Shown: positions 1 through 7,284 of the stretch, one piece after another
Layout of the letters: each line of letters opens with the position of its first letter
Numbering within the stretch: position 1 is the stretch's first letter
Assembly: GCA_947853245.1 (NCBI GenBank)
Contig: CANTWP010000028.1
Span: 1-15,790, forward strand
Direction of reading: 5' to 3'
DNA from: an uncultured Bacilli bacterium
GTDB taxonomy: Bacteria > Bacillota_I > Bacilli_A > RF39 > UBA660
DNA length: 15,790 bases
The notes under the pieces: model-generated
Seen by the model: only the letters and a program-made list of their open reading frames with translations
What the model was told of the DNA's origin: nothing
The model's database searches: none
Translations under genes and position numbers: made by a program

Positions 1-603
1 CCTTATAGATTGTTAACTTCAAGAGCAGAATATCGTTTATTATTAAGACACGATAATGCTGATTTAAGACTTCGTGAATATGGGTATAAAGCTGGTTTGA
101 TTGACGAAACTAGATACAACAAATTTTTAAATAAAAAAGAAAAAATAGAACATTTAAAAACTTTATTGAAGATACATAAAATTACTCCAACTAAAGAAGT
201 AAATGAATTTTTAGAAAGTATTCATTCTGCTTTATTAAAAGATGGAATTACATTATATGATTTATTAAAAAGACCTGAAATAAATATGGATATTATAAAA
301 AAATATGTTGATTTAAGTGACTATAATCGTGAAGTATTAAATCAAGTAGAAATATTTATTAAGTATGAAGGATATATTGTCAAGGCTATGAAAGATGCTG
401 AAAAGATGAATAACCTTGATAATAAATTAATACCTGAAGATATAGACTATTATAAAATTCATAATATCGCTAGTGAAGCTAAACAAAAATTAAACGAAGT
501 TAGACCTACTTCTATAGGCCAAGCCTTAAGAATAAGTGGTGTAAATCCCACAGATATATCAATACTAATGGTATATTTAAAGAAGGAATATCATCATGAA
601 TAA
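1..603 (+). CDS. mnmG: MnmG (GidA), C-terminal part; tRNA uridine-34 carboxymethylaminomethyl modification enzyme
   Basis: MnmG works with MnmE to modify the wobble uridine of certain tRNAs, using FAD, a folate one-carbon donor and glycine or ammonium. Only the last 200 codons are present; the reading frame is open from base 1 and the FAD domain lies outside the window. The visible part begins PYRLLTSRAEYRLLLRHDNA, a very conserved MnmG stretch. It ends with the helical domain that contacts MnmE and tRNA, including EDIDYYKIHNIASEAKQKL and RPTSIGQALRISGV, both family signatures. The last 8 bases overlap the rsmG start, so the two are probably translated from one message, as in the mnmE-mnmG-rsmG order of Bacillus. 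Identification is secure; the 5' end cannot be assessed. Confidence 0.97.
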   Translation, partial: PYRLLTSRAEYRLLLRHDNADLRLREYGYKAGLIDETRYNKFLNKKEKIEHLKTLLKIHKITPTKEVNEFLESIHSALLKDGITLYDLLKRPEINMDIIKKYVDLSDYNREVLNQVEIFIKYEGYIVKAMKDAEKMNNLDNKLIPEDIDYYKIHNIASEAKQKLNEVRPTSIGQALRISGVNPTDISILMVYLKKEYHHE

Positions 604-1300
604 AGATAATTTTGTCATTGAAGTAAAAGAATTAGGTTTAGAATTAACTGATATTCAATTAGAACAGCTTCATACTTATTATGAAATGTTAATTGAATGG
701 AACCAGGTTATGAATTTAACTGGTATCACAGAAGAAGAACAGGTATATTTAAAACATTTTTATGATAGTTTGACCATTTGTAAAGCTATAGATTTAAATA
801 ATGAATCTACTTTATGTGATATTGGTACTGGTGCTGGTTTTCCAGGCTTAGTACTTAAAATATGTTTTCCTAACTTAAAAGTAACATTAGTAGATTCATT
901 ACAAAAAAGATTAGATTTTTTAAATGCTGTGATAGATAGATTACAAATAAAGGATATACGTACAGTACATGATCGTGCTGAAGAATATGCAAAAAAAGTT
1001 AGAGAATATTATGATGTTATAACTGCTAGAGCAGTTGCGCCAATTAATATTCTTATTGAATATTGTTTACCTTTGATTAGGCCTAATAAATATTTTATAG
1101 CTATGAAAGGAAATATTTCCCAAGAGTTAGAATCTTTGTCTAGATCAGTAATAAAAATGAATGGAACAGTATTAAAAATAGTCGAATTTTTATTGCCAAT
1201 TGAAGATAGTCAAAGAAGTATTATCGTTATTTCCAAGTCAGGAAATACCTCTATTAAATTTCCAAGGAAATACAGTGAAATCAAGAAGAACCCATTATAA
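596..1300 (+). CDS. rsmG: RsmG (GidB), 16S rRNA 7-methylguanosine methyltransferase
   Basis: RsmG transfers a methyl group from S-adenosylmethionine to N7 of G527 (E. coli numbering) of 16S rRNA in the small-subunit decoding region. The 234-residue length is normal for the family. Visible landmarks are the N-terminal EWNQVMNLTGI (residues 34-44), HFYDSL (54-59), the SAM-binding loop CDIGTGAGFPG (74-84), the acidic strand end VTLVDS followed by KRLDFLN, and TARAVAP (143-149). The ATG lies inside the 3' end of mnmG, so translation is likely coupled. An intrinsic terminator directly follows, closing the mnmG-rsmG unit. Assignment is by family motifs and by the conserved mnmG-rsmG order. Confidence 0.96.
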   Translation: MNKDNFVIEVKELGLELTDIQLEQLHTYYEMLIEWNQVMNLTGITEEEQVYLKHFYDSLTICKAIDLNNESTLCDIGTGAGFPGLVLKICFPNLKVTLVDSLQKRLDFLNAVIDRLQIKDIRTVHDRAEEYAKKVREYYDVITARAVAPINILIEYCLPLIRPNKYFIAMKGNISQELESLSRSVIKMNGTVLKIVEFLLPIEDSQRSIIVISKSGNTSIKFPRKYSEIKKNPL

Positions 1301-1306
1301 TTAAAG

Positions 1307-1335
1307 AAAATCGCTTTACAAAAAAAGCGATTTTT
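1307..1335 (+). terminator. Intrinsic terminator after rsmG
   Basis: An 11-bp perfect stem (AAAATCGCTTT at 1307-1317 with AAAGCGATTTT at 1324-1334) closes a 6-base loop and runs into a T tract. It begins six bases after the rsmG stop codon and separates that operon from the noc promoter. Confidence 0.85.
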
Positions 1336-1356
1336 AATTTATTTCCCAAAAAACTA

Positions 1357-1385
1357 TTGTAATATTTCCCAAAATATAGTATTAT
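1357..1385 (+). promoter_or_regulatory. SigA-type promoter of noc
   Basis: TTGTAA (1357-1362) and TATTAT (1380-1385) are separated by exactly 17 bases, just downstream of the rsmG terminator and about 35 bases upstream of the noc start. Two direct copies of ATTTCCC (1341-1347 and 1364-1370) lie over the promoter, the second inside the spacer; they are discussed as a finding. Confidence 0.7.
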
Positions 1386-1419
1386 ATGAAATATAAGAAT
1401 AAAGAGAGGTAGTATTTTT

Positions 1420-2787
1420 ATGGATCATAATAAAAAAGTTATTGAAATACCATTAGACGATGTCTTGCCTAATAGATTTCAACCTAGAATAAAATTTAAT
1501 GAAGACTCAATTATAGAATTATCTGAATCAATAAAAGAGCACGGCGTTATCCAACCGATTGTAGTAAGACCAGTGGGTGATAAATTTGAAATAATTGCCG
1601 GTGAACGTCGTTATAAAGCTTCTTGTATGGCTGGATTATCTAAAATTCCAGCATTAGTTACAGATCTAAATGATAAAGATAGTGCCGAAGTAGCTTTAAT
1701 CGAAAACGTACAAAGAAAAGATCTAACACCTATTGAAGAGGCAATATCTTATAAAAAAATATTGGATATGGGGTATTTAACACAAGAAAAATTAGCGGAA
1801 AAGTTAGGAAAAAAGCAACCAACTGTTGCTAATAAACTGAGATTATTAAATCTAGATGAAGAAGTTCAAGAAGCGATTTTAGAAGATAAGATTTCAGAAA
1901 GACATGCCAGATCTATTTTAAAATTAAATAATCCAGAAGATCAAAAAAAAATCTTACATAAAATTATAGAAGAAAGATTGCCAGTTAAAAAAACTGACGA
2001 GGAAATAAATAAAATGCTAAATGGTACTTATAAGGAAGTTAGTAGTGCTTTACCCAAAGAAGAATCTACAAAAGTAGAGCCAGAAGAAAACACTAATGTT
2101 GAAACACCATTTGATTTCAGCAAATTAGATTTTTTACAAACTAACAATGAAGCAGAGACATCTAAAGCTGATTCAATTCCAAAATTTGAAGATGTAGTAT
2201 TAGATAGTAATATAGAATCAAAACAAGAAACATCTATTTCAAATAATTTCGAAATTCCTAAGTTTGAAGATATATTATCGACTACAGTAATAGAAGATAG
2301 TGTTGATAATAGTGTTTCTAATGAAAATGGCAAATTTGTTGAAGCTGCTAAACCAGAAAATACGAATGGTTATATTAATCTTGATGAAAGTTTTAAAGAA
2401 GAAGATAATATTTTATCAGAAGCATCAACTCCTTTTGTATTTGATGATTTATTCTTAAATGAAACAAATGATTCAAAGGATAATTTAGATATAGTAGAAA
2501 TACCTGAAACTATTGAATATATTGATGATTTAGAAGATAATGTAATAACTCCAATAAATGAAATTAATATTTCAGATGAATTAGTTTCTCAAGATTTTAA
2601 TGATAATTTAGAAGCAATAAGTACTACTACTAGTAGTAATAATACCTATGTTGCTAATGACTTCAAAACAGTAATAAATACTATTAGAAATTGTGCAGAA
2701 ACAATTGAAAAATATGGATTTAAAATTAATGTTGAAGAGCTAGAATTAGCAGGAGAATACAAGGTAACATTTACAGTAAAAAAATAA
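1420..2787 (+). CDS. noc: Noc, nucleoid occlusion protein (ParB family) with a long acidic insert
   Basis: Noc binds DNA sites across the chromosome and blocks division-septum assembly over the nucleoid. The core matches the ParB/Noc family: VLPNRFQPR (residues 15-23), GERRYKA CTP-binding motif (61-67), ENVQRKDLTPIEEA (95-108), helix-turn-helix with QPTVANKLRLL (133-143), and ISERHARSIL (158-167). The ANKLRLL helix, LPVKKTDEEINKML (187-200) and the C-terminal dimerisation segment (413-455, ending YKVTFTVKK) look more like B. subtilis Noc than like Spo0J/ParB. At 455 residues it is far longer than the usual 280-290. Residues about 202-412 are an extra acidic, Asn/Ser/Thr-rich and probably disordered segment. 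The protein also starts directly at the first strand, without the N-terminal amphipathic membrane helix known from B. subtilis Noc. The start is fixed by AGAGAGGT at 1402-1409 and the lack of upstream in-frame starts. It follows rsmG as in Bacillus, but no parA/parB pair follows. Confidence 0.88.
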   Translation: MDHNKKVIEIPLDDVLPNRFQPRIKFNEDSIIELSESIKEHGVIQPIVVRPVGDKFEIIAGERRYKASCMAGLSKIPALVTDLNDKDSAEVALIENVQRKDLTPIEEAISYKKILDMGYLTQEKLAEKLGKKQPTVANKLRLLNLDEEVQEAILEDKISERHARSILKLNNPEDQKKILHKIIEERLPVKKTDEEINKMLNGTYKEVSSALPKEESTKVEPEENTNVETPFDFSKLDFLQTNNEAETSKADSIPKFEDVVLDSNIESKQETSISNNFEIPKFEDILSTTVIEDSVDNSVSNENGKFVEAAKPENTNGYINLDESFKEEDNILSEASTPFVFDDLFLNETNDSKDNLDIVEIPETIEYIDDLEDNVITPINEINISDELVSQDFNDNLEAISTTTSSNNTYVANDFKTVINTIRNCAETIEKYGFKINVEELELAGEYKVTFTVKK

Positions 2788-2798
2788 TTAAGTATGGT

Positions 2799-2850
2799 AA
2801 AAGAGTTTATTTTTTGTAATACATTTTACAATATAATAACTCTTTTTATA
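2799..2850 (+). terminator. Probable intrinsic terminator after noc
   Basis: AAAAGAGTT (2799-2807) pairs with AACTCTTTT (2838-2846), and an inner TTGTAA/TTACAA stem (2814-2819 with 2826-2831) extends the structure. The 3' arm merges into a T-rich run. The long interrupted hairpin makes this less certain than the other terminators here. Confidence 0.6.
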
Positions 2851-2879
2851 TTTACATATATGTACTAGAATGGTATTAT
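2851..2879 (+). promoter_or_regulatory. SigA-type promoter of the serine hydrolase gene
   Basis: TTTACA (2851-2856) and TATTAT (2874-2879) have a 17-base spacer. The promoter sits immediately after the noc terminator and about 50 bases upstream of the next start codon. Confidence 0.7.
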
Positions 2880-2928
2880 AATAATATATTTTTGATAAAT
2901 AATATATTTTATTAGGAGGCAATCAATA

Positions 2929-4056
2929 ATGTTAAATATAGATTTTATAAATAGTAATTATTTAGGAACCCATTCTCCTGGATACGTTATTGATATTTTA
3001 CGAGAAAATAATTTTTATGAATATGTTATTGGTAATAAAAGTAATTATCCTAATGAAAAAAGTCTAACTAGTGATACTTTATATGATATAGCTTCTTTAA
3101 CTAAGACATTTACTGCCACATTGGTATTTATGGCCTATGAAGACGGTTTATTTGATCTTAATGATTTTGTATTTGCTATAGATAGTAGATTTTATAATTT
3201 AAAAAATGTTCGAATATTAGATTTATTATGTCATAGAGTAGAGATTTGGACTGAAGGTTATTTAGGTTCAGCAAAAACTAATGCAGAATTCTATTCGATA
3301 CTATTTTCTTCTTATGTTAAAAGTAATACTAGAAAATATATAGATGTTCATTATATAATTTTATCGACCTTATTAGAAAAAGTTTATTCTAAAAGTTATG
3401 ATAAAATAGTTATAGAAAAAATAAAAAATCCATTAGGTTTAAATAGCTTATCTTTTGATCCAGATACTATTAATATTGCTTCTACAAATTTTGAATATAA
3501 GGAAAACGGCGATGTAGTTAATGATATTAAACTAGGAGAAATTCATGATACTAAAGCAAGAATTGCTAAAAAGTTAGGAATTTTTACTGGTCATGCTTCT
3601 ATTTTTATAAATGGTCATGATCTATTAAAGTTTTTAAAGTCATTTTTTGATTGCTCTTTATTAAAAAAAGAAACTATTAAAATTATGTTATCACATGATG
3701 ATGTAAATAAAATAAATTATAATTATTTAAAATCGATTGTATCAGAAAATGAAATTAATGTAATGTATAAAGAATTTATAAAAATAAAACCGTTTTTTTA
3801 TTTACCTAAAACTTATAATTATATGAGTTGTAGATATAAAAACGCGATATTTGCAGAAAATGATATTCCAATGTCTGCAAGTCCTAATTCTATTACCTTT
3901 AGTGGTTATACTGGACCAATGTTTTTGATAGATTTTGATAGAAAAATAATTATAGTAGTAATGTGTAATGTTACAAATCATAATATATTGTTTAGAAAAG
4001 ATAGAAAAGATAAAACAACAGAAATAGTTGATAAGATATATCAACAGATTATATAA
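2929..4056 (+). CDS. Divergent serine hydrolase of the beta-lactamase / DD-peptidase family
   Basis: The 375-residue protein has the fold signature of the PF00144 family, which includes class C beta-lactamases, DD-peptidases and esterases. The nucleophile motif is IASLTK (S56, K59) and the second motif YIDVHYIIL (Y137) corresponds to the YSD/YSN element. The third is GYTG (326-329), where HTG or KTG is usual, followed by the typical strand FLIDFDRKIIIVVMCN. The LLxHTSGL segment usual between motifs one and two is replaced by LLCHRVEIWTEGYLG (99-113). No signal peptide or membrane helix is visible, so it may act in the cytoplasm or leave by an unusual route. AGGAGG at 2914-2919 is an excellent ribosome binding site for this start. 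The substrate cannot be deduced; I would not call it an antibiotic resistance gene. Confidence 0.8.
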   Translation: MLNIDFINSNYLGTHSPGYVIDILRENNFYEYVIGNKSNYPNEKSLTSDTLYDIASLTKTFTATLVFMAYEDGLFDLNDFVFAIDSRFYNLKNVRILDLLCHRVEIWTEGYLGSAKTNAEFYSILFSSYVKSNTRKYIDVHYIILSTLLEKVYSKSYDKIVIEKIKNPLGLNSLSFDPDTINIASTNFEYKENGDVVNDIKLGEIHDTKARIAKKLGIFTGHASIFINGHDLLKFLKSFFDCSLLKKETIKIMLSHDDVNKINYNYLKSIVSENEINVMYKEFIKIKPFFYLPKTYNYMSCRYKNAIFAENDIPMSASPNSITFSGYTGPMFLIDFDRKIIIVVMCNVTNHNILFRKDRKDKTTEIVDKIYQQII

Positions 4057-4081
4057 AGCGCCAATAAAGGAAGTGGAAAAA

Positions 4082-6034
4082 ATGTTTAAGTTACATTCAA
4101 ATTATCAACCGACTGGGGATCAACCAGAGGCAATCAAAGAACTGGTTGATGGAATAAAAAGTGGAAAAAAAAATCAAGTTTTAATGGGCGTTACTGGTTC
4201 GGGTAAAACATTTACAATGGCTAATGTTATTAAAGAAGTAAATAAGCCAACCCTAGTTCTAGCTCACAATAAGACACTAGCAGGGCAACTTTATGCTGAG
4301 TTTAAAGAATTTTTTCCAGAAAATCATGTAGAATACTTTGTATCATATTATGATTATTATCAACCAGAAGCTTATGTAGCAAAAACAGATACTTATATTG
4401 AAAAAGATGCCGCTATTAATGATGAAATAGATGAGTTAAGGCATTCTGCCACTGCCGCTTTACTTGATTATAAAGATGTAATTGTTGTAGCGTCTGTATC
4501 TTGTATATATGGTATTGGAGAAATAGAAGAATATCGTAATAAGACATTAACTTTAAAAGTGGGTGAAACAGTAGAACGTGATGATATACTGGAAAAGTTA
4601 GTTGAAATGTTGTATGAAAGAAATAATATGGATTTAAAGCGTGGTAGTTTTAGAGTAAGAGGTGATATTTTAGAAATTATTCCAATTAGTCAACATGGTA
4701 AAGGTATAAGAATTGATTTTTTTGGTGATGAAATAGAGAAAATCTCGGAATTTGATACTTTAACTGGTGTTTCCGAAGTAAGTAAAAAATCATATACATT
4801 ATTTCCCGCTAGTCACTTTGTAACTAGTGAAGACAAACTAAAAATAGCGATTACTAATATAAAACAAGAGTTAGAAGAACGTTTACAATATTTTAAAGAC
4901 AATAATAAATTATTAGAATATCAAAGATTAATGGAACGAACTAATTATGATATGGAGATGTTATCAGAAACTGGTTTTTGTAGAGGTGTTGAGAATTATT
5001 CAAGACATATCGCATTAAAACCAGAAGGAGCTACTCCTACAACTTTGTTAGACTTTTTTGGAAATGATTTTCTATTGATTGTTGATGAATCTCATGTTAC
5101 TTTACCTCAAGTAAGAGGAATGTATAATGGTGATCAGGCTAGAAAACAAGTATTAGTAGATTATGGATTTAGATTGCCGAGTGCTAAGGATAATAGACCG
5201 TTAAAATTTGAAGAGTTTGAAAGAAAAATACATCAAATGGTCAGTGTATCCGCAACCCCTGGTGATTATGAATTAGAAAAGTGTAATTATCATTACGTTG
5301 AACAAATCATTCGTCCAACTGGATTATTAGATCCTAAAATAGAAGTAGTTTCAACAAATGGACAAATTGATGACTTAGTATCGAGAATTAATAATGAGAC
5401 AAGTAAAGGCTTTAGAACTTTAGTAACAACCCTTACTATTCGTATGGCTGAAGAATTGACAGATTATTTAAAGAAAATTGACATTAAGGTGGCTTATCTT
5501 CATAGTGAAGTAAAAACTTTAGAAAGAATGAAAATAATACATGATTTAAGACTTGGAAAATATGATGTATTAGTAGGAATAAATCTTTTGAGAGAAGGAT
5601 TAGATATTCCAGAAGTTAGTTTAGTAGCAATAATGGATGCCGATAAACAAGGATTCTTAAGAAGTAGTCGTAGTTTAATTCAAACTATTGGACGTGCAGC
5701 TAGAAATTCCGAAGGACATGTTGTTATGTATGCAGATAGTATTAGTGAATCAATGGAATATGCAATAAAAGAAACAGAAAGAAGAAGAAGTATTCAAGAT
5801 GCTTACAATAAAGCACATGGTATTATTCCTAAAACTATTACTAAAGAAATACGTGAATTAATTAGTAATAAAGAGGAATTAGAAGACAAGAAACCAGAAA
5901 AAATGAGTCATAAAGAAAAAATGAATTTAATGATTACTCTTGAAAATGAAATGAAAGAAGCAGCTAAAAATCTCGATTTTGAGCGTGCAATGGAATTAAG
6001 AGATATATTATTTGAATTAAAAAGTGAAAAATAA
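4082..6034 (+). CDS. uvrB: UvrB, excision-nuclease damage-recognition subunit
   Basis: UvrB is the DNA-loading and damage-verification ATPase of UvrABC nucleotide excision repair. The 650-residue product carries Walker A GVTGSGKT (36-43), the beta-hairpin YYDYYQPEAYVAKTDTYIEKD region (89-109), DESH (334-337), the helicase motif QTIGRAARN (533-541), and a C-terminal UVR domain with LDFERAMELRDILFEL that contacts UvrC. The start at 4082 is chosen because MFKLHSNYQPTGDQPEAI is the conserved N terminus and AAAGGAAG lies 8 bases upstream. An earlier in-frame ATG at 4028 lies inside the serine hydrolase gene and lacks a ribosome binding site. The gene begins 25 bases after that hydrolase gene. uvrA, often adjacent, is not in the window. 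Confidence 0.97.
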   Translation: MFKLHSNYQPTGDQPEAIKELVDGIKSGKKNQVLMGVTGSGKTFTMANVIKEVNKPTLVLAHNKTLAGQLYAEFKEFFPENHVEYFVSYYDYYQPEAYVAKTDTYIEKDAAINDEIDELRHSATAALLDYKDVIVVASVSCIYGIGEIEEYRNKTLTLKVGETVERDDILEKLVEMLYERNNMDLKRGSFRVRGDILEIIPISQHGKGIRIDFFGDEIEKISEFDTLTGVSEVSKKSYTLFPASHFVTSEDKLKIAITNIKQELEERLQYFKDNNKLLEYQRLMERTNYDMEMLSETGFCRGVENYSRHIALKPEGATPTTLLDFFGNDFLLIVDESHVTLPQVRGMYNGDQARKQVLVDYGFRLPSAKDNRPLKFEEFERKIHQMVSVSATPGDYELEKCNYHYVEQIIRPTGLLDPKIEVVSTNGQIDDLVSRINNETSKGFRTLVTTLTIRMAEELTDYLKKIDIKVAYLHSEVKTLERMKIIHDLRLGKYDVLVGINLLREGLDIPEVSLVAIMDADKQGFLRSSRSLIQTIGRAARNSEGHVVMYADSISESMEYAIKETERRRSIQDAYNKAHGIIPKTITKEIRELISNKEELEDKKPEKMSHKEKMNLMITLENEMKEAAKNLDFERAMELRDILFELKSEK

Positions 6035-6041
6035 AAATATA

Positions 6042-6050
6042 TGATATAAT
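6042..6050 (+). promoter_or_regulatory. Possible extended -10 promoter before the YvlD-like gene
   Basis: TGATATAAT at 6042-6050 matches an extended -10 element (TGnTATAAT); no good -35 is visible at 17 bases. Transcription would start close to 6057, leaving a leader of only about ten bases before the ATG at 6067. Confidence 0.4.
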
Positions 6051-6066
6051 AAAAGTGGTGATTATA

Positions 6067-6465
6067 ATGAAAGATAATAAAATAGGGACTGCTATAATAG
6101 ACTGGTTAGCATATTCAATCGGTTATGCCTTAATACTAATTTTAATGTCAATTATTTTTAAGAAAACGGTTCAGATTGACAATAGTTATTTTGGTCTCTG
6201 GGCTTTAATTGCGGCTTTATTAATAAGATTATTAAATAGAACGATTAAACCAGTATTGGTTTGGCTTACTATTCCAATAACAGCACTTACTTTAGGAATA
6301 TTTTATCCGTTTATTAATGTAATTATATTAAAAATGGTATCATTTATTTTAGGTAATCATTTTAATATTAATGGAATTTTAATGAGTTTTTTAATAGCGA
6401 TTTTAATTTCTATATTAAATAAGATAATAGATGATATAATTACAAATATTTTAGAAAAGAGGTAG
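6067..6465 (+). CDS. YvlD-like small membrane protein (phage-holin-like superfamily, PF04020 type)
   Basis: This 132-residue protein is almost entirely hydrophobic, with about four predicted membrane helices. The segment LNRTIKPVLVWLTIPIT followed by ALTLGIFYPFINVIIL (residues about 56-88) matches the conserved core of the PF04020 family, where an Arg/Lys-Pro precedes an LTLGLF turn. Family function is unknown. B. subtilis has yvlD in the same neighbourhood, between uvrB and lgt, which supports orthology. The start at 6067 is preferred over two upstream GTG codons (6055, 6058), because those form part of the GTGGTGAT Shine-Dalgarno that serves the ATG. The next gene, lgt, begins 4 bases after this stop, so they are cotranscribed. 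Confidence 0.8.
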   Translation: MKDNKIGTAIIDWLAYSIGYALILILMSIIFKKTVQIDNSYFGLWALIAALLIRLLNRTIKPVLVWLTIPITALTLGIFYPFINVIILKMVSFILGNHFNINGILMSFLIAILISILNKIIDDIITNILEKR

Positions 6466-6468
6466 TCT

Positions 6469-7284
6469 ATGAATCCTGTATTGTTTGACTTAGGTTTTGT
6501 TAAAATTTATTGGTATTCTGTAATGATTTTACTTGGTGTACTAGCGGGTTATAGTATTGCTATGTATGAAGCTAAAAAATTTGGTATTAATAAAGATTTT
6601 ATGTTTAATTTATTCTTTTTTATGATAATACTAGCCATAATTGGAGCTAGACTTTATTATATAGCATTTAATTGGAGTTATTATAGTTCCCACATTATGG
6701 AAATATTTAAAATATGGGAAGGTGGTCTAGCTATTCATGGTGGAATAATACTAGGTTTATTGTGGACTCTTATTTATACAAAGAAATATAAAGTTTCAAC
6801 TCTTAGGATACTTGATATTATAGTAGTAGGGTTAATTATAGGTCAAGCCATTGGTAGATGGGGAAATTTCTTTAATGGAGAAGCACATGGTCCCGCAACG
6901 ACACTTGTTCATCTTCAATCTCTATTTATTCCAGAATTTATTATTGAAGGAATGAAAATAAATGGAGTTTACTATCATCCGACTTTCTTGTATGAATCTC
7001 TATGGTGTATAGTTGGCTTTATTTTACTGTTAATAATTAGAAGATTACCTTATACTAAGGTTGGTCAAGTTACTAGTTTTTATTTAGTTTGGTATGGCAT
7101 AGGTAGATTTTTGATTGAGTCAATGCGAACTGATAGTTTAATGTTTTTGGGGCTAAAACAGGCTCAAATTGTTTCTATATTGATGATTTTAGCAGGAATT
7201 ATTCTATTTTTTGTAAGAAATAGGGGATCTAAGTTAGATAATAGATATAATGATAGGAGCGATATCCATGAAATTAGATTTTGA
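6469..7284 (+). CDS. lgt: Lgt, prolipoprotein diacylglyceryl transferase
   Basis: Lgt moves the diacylglyceryl group of phosphatidylglycerol onto the lipobox cysteine of prelipoproteins in the cytoplasmic membrane, the first step of lipoprotein maturation. The 271-residue multispanning protein shows the family elements GGLAIHGG (85-92), the signature GRWGNFFNGEAHG (129-141), YHPTFLYES (169-177) and YGIGRFLIESMRTD near the end. AAGAGGT just upstream serves as ribosome binding site. The 3' end overlaps trxB by 17 bases. In many Firmicutes hprK lies directly before lgt; here that position is taken directly by the YvlD-like gene. Confidence 0.96.
   Translation: MNPVLFDLGFVKIYWYSVMILLGVLAGYSIAMYEAKKFGINKDFMFNLFFFMIILAIIGARLYYIAFNWSYYSSHIMEIFKIWEGGLAIHGGIILGLLWTLIYTKKYKVSTLRILDIIVVGLIIGQAIGRWGNFFNGEAHGPATTLVHLQSLFIPEFIIEGMKINGVYYHPTFLYESLWCIVGFILLLIIRRLPYTKVGQVTSFYLVWYGIGRFLIESMRTDSLMFLGLKQAQIVSILMILAGIILFFVRNRGSKLDNRYNDRSDIHEIRF

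Noticed and set aside
2028..2333. Open frame of 101 codons on the - strand opposite noc
   Set aside because: It lies opposite the low-complexity insert of noc, has a Ser/Leu-rich product typical of antisense frames, and no ribosome binding site.
2628..2645. Palindrome around ACTACTAGTAGT inside noc
   Set aside because: It results from a Thr/Ser repeat (STTTSSNN) in the low-complexity insert; no regulatory context.
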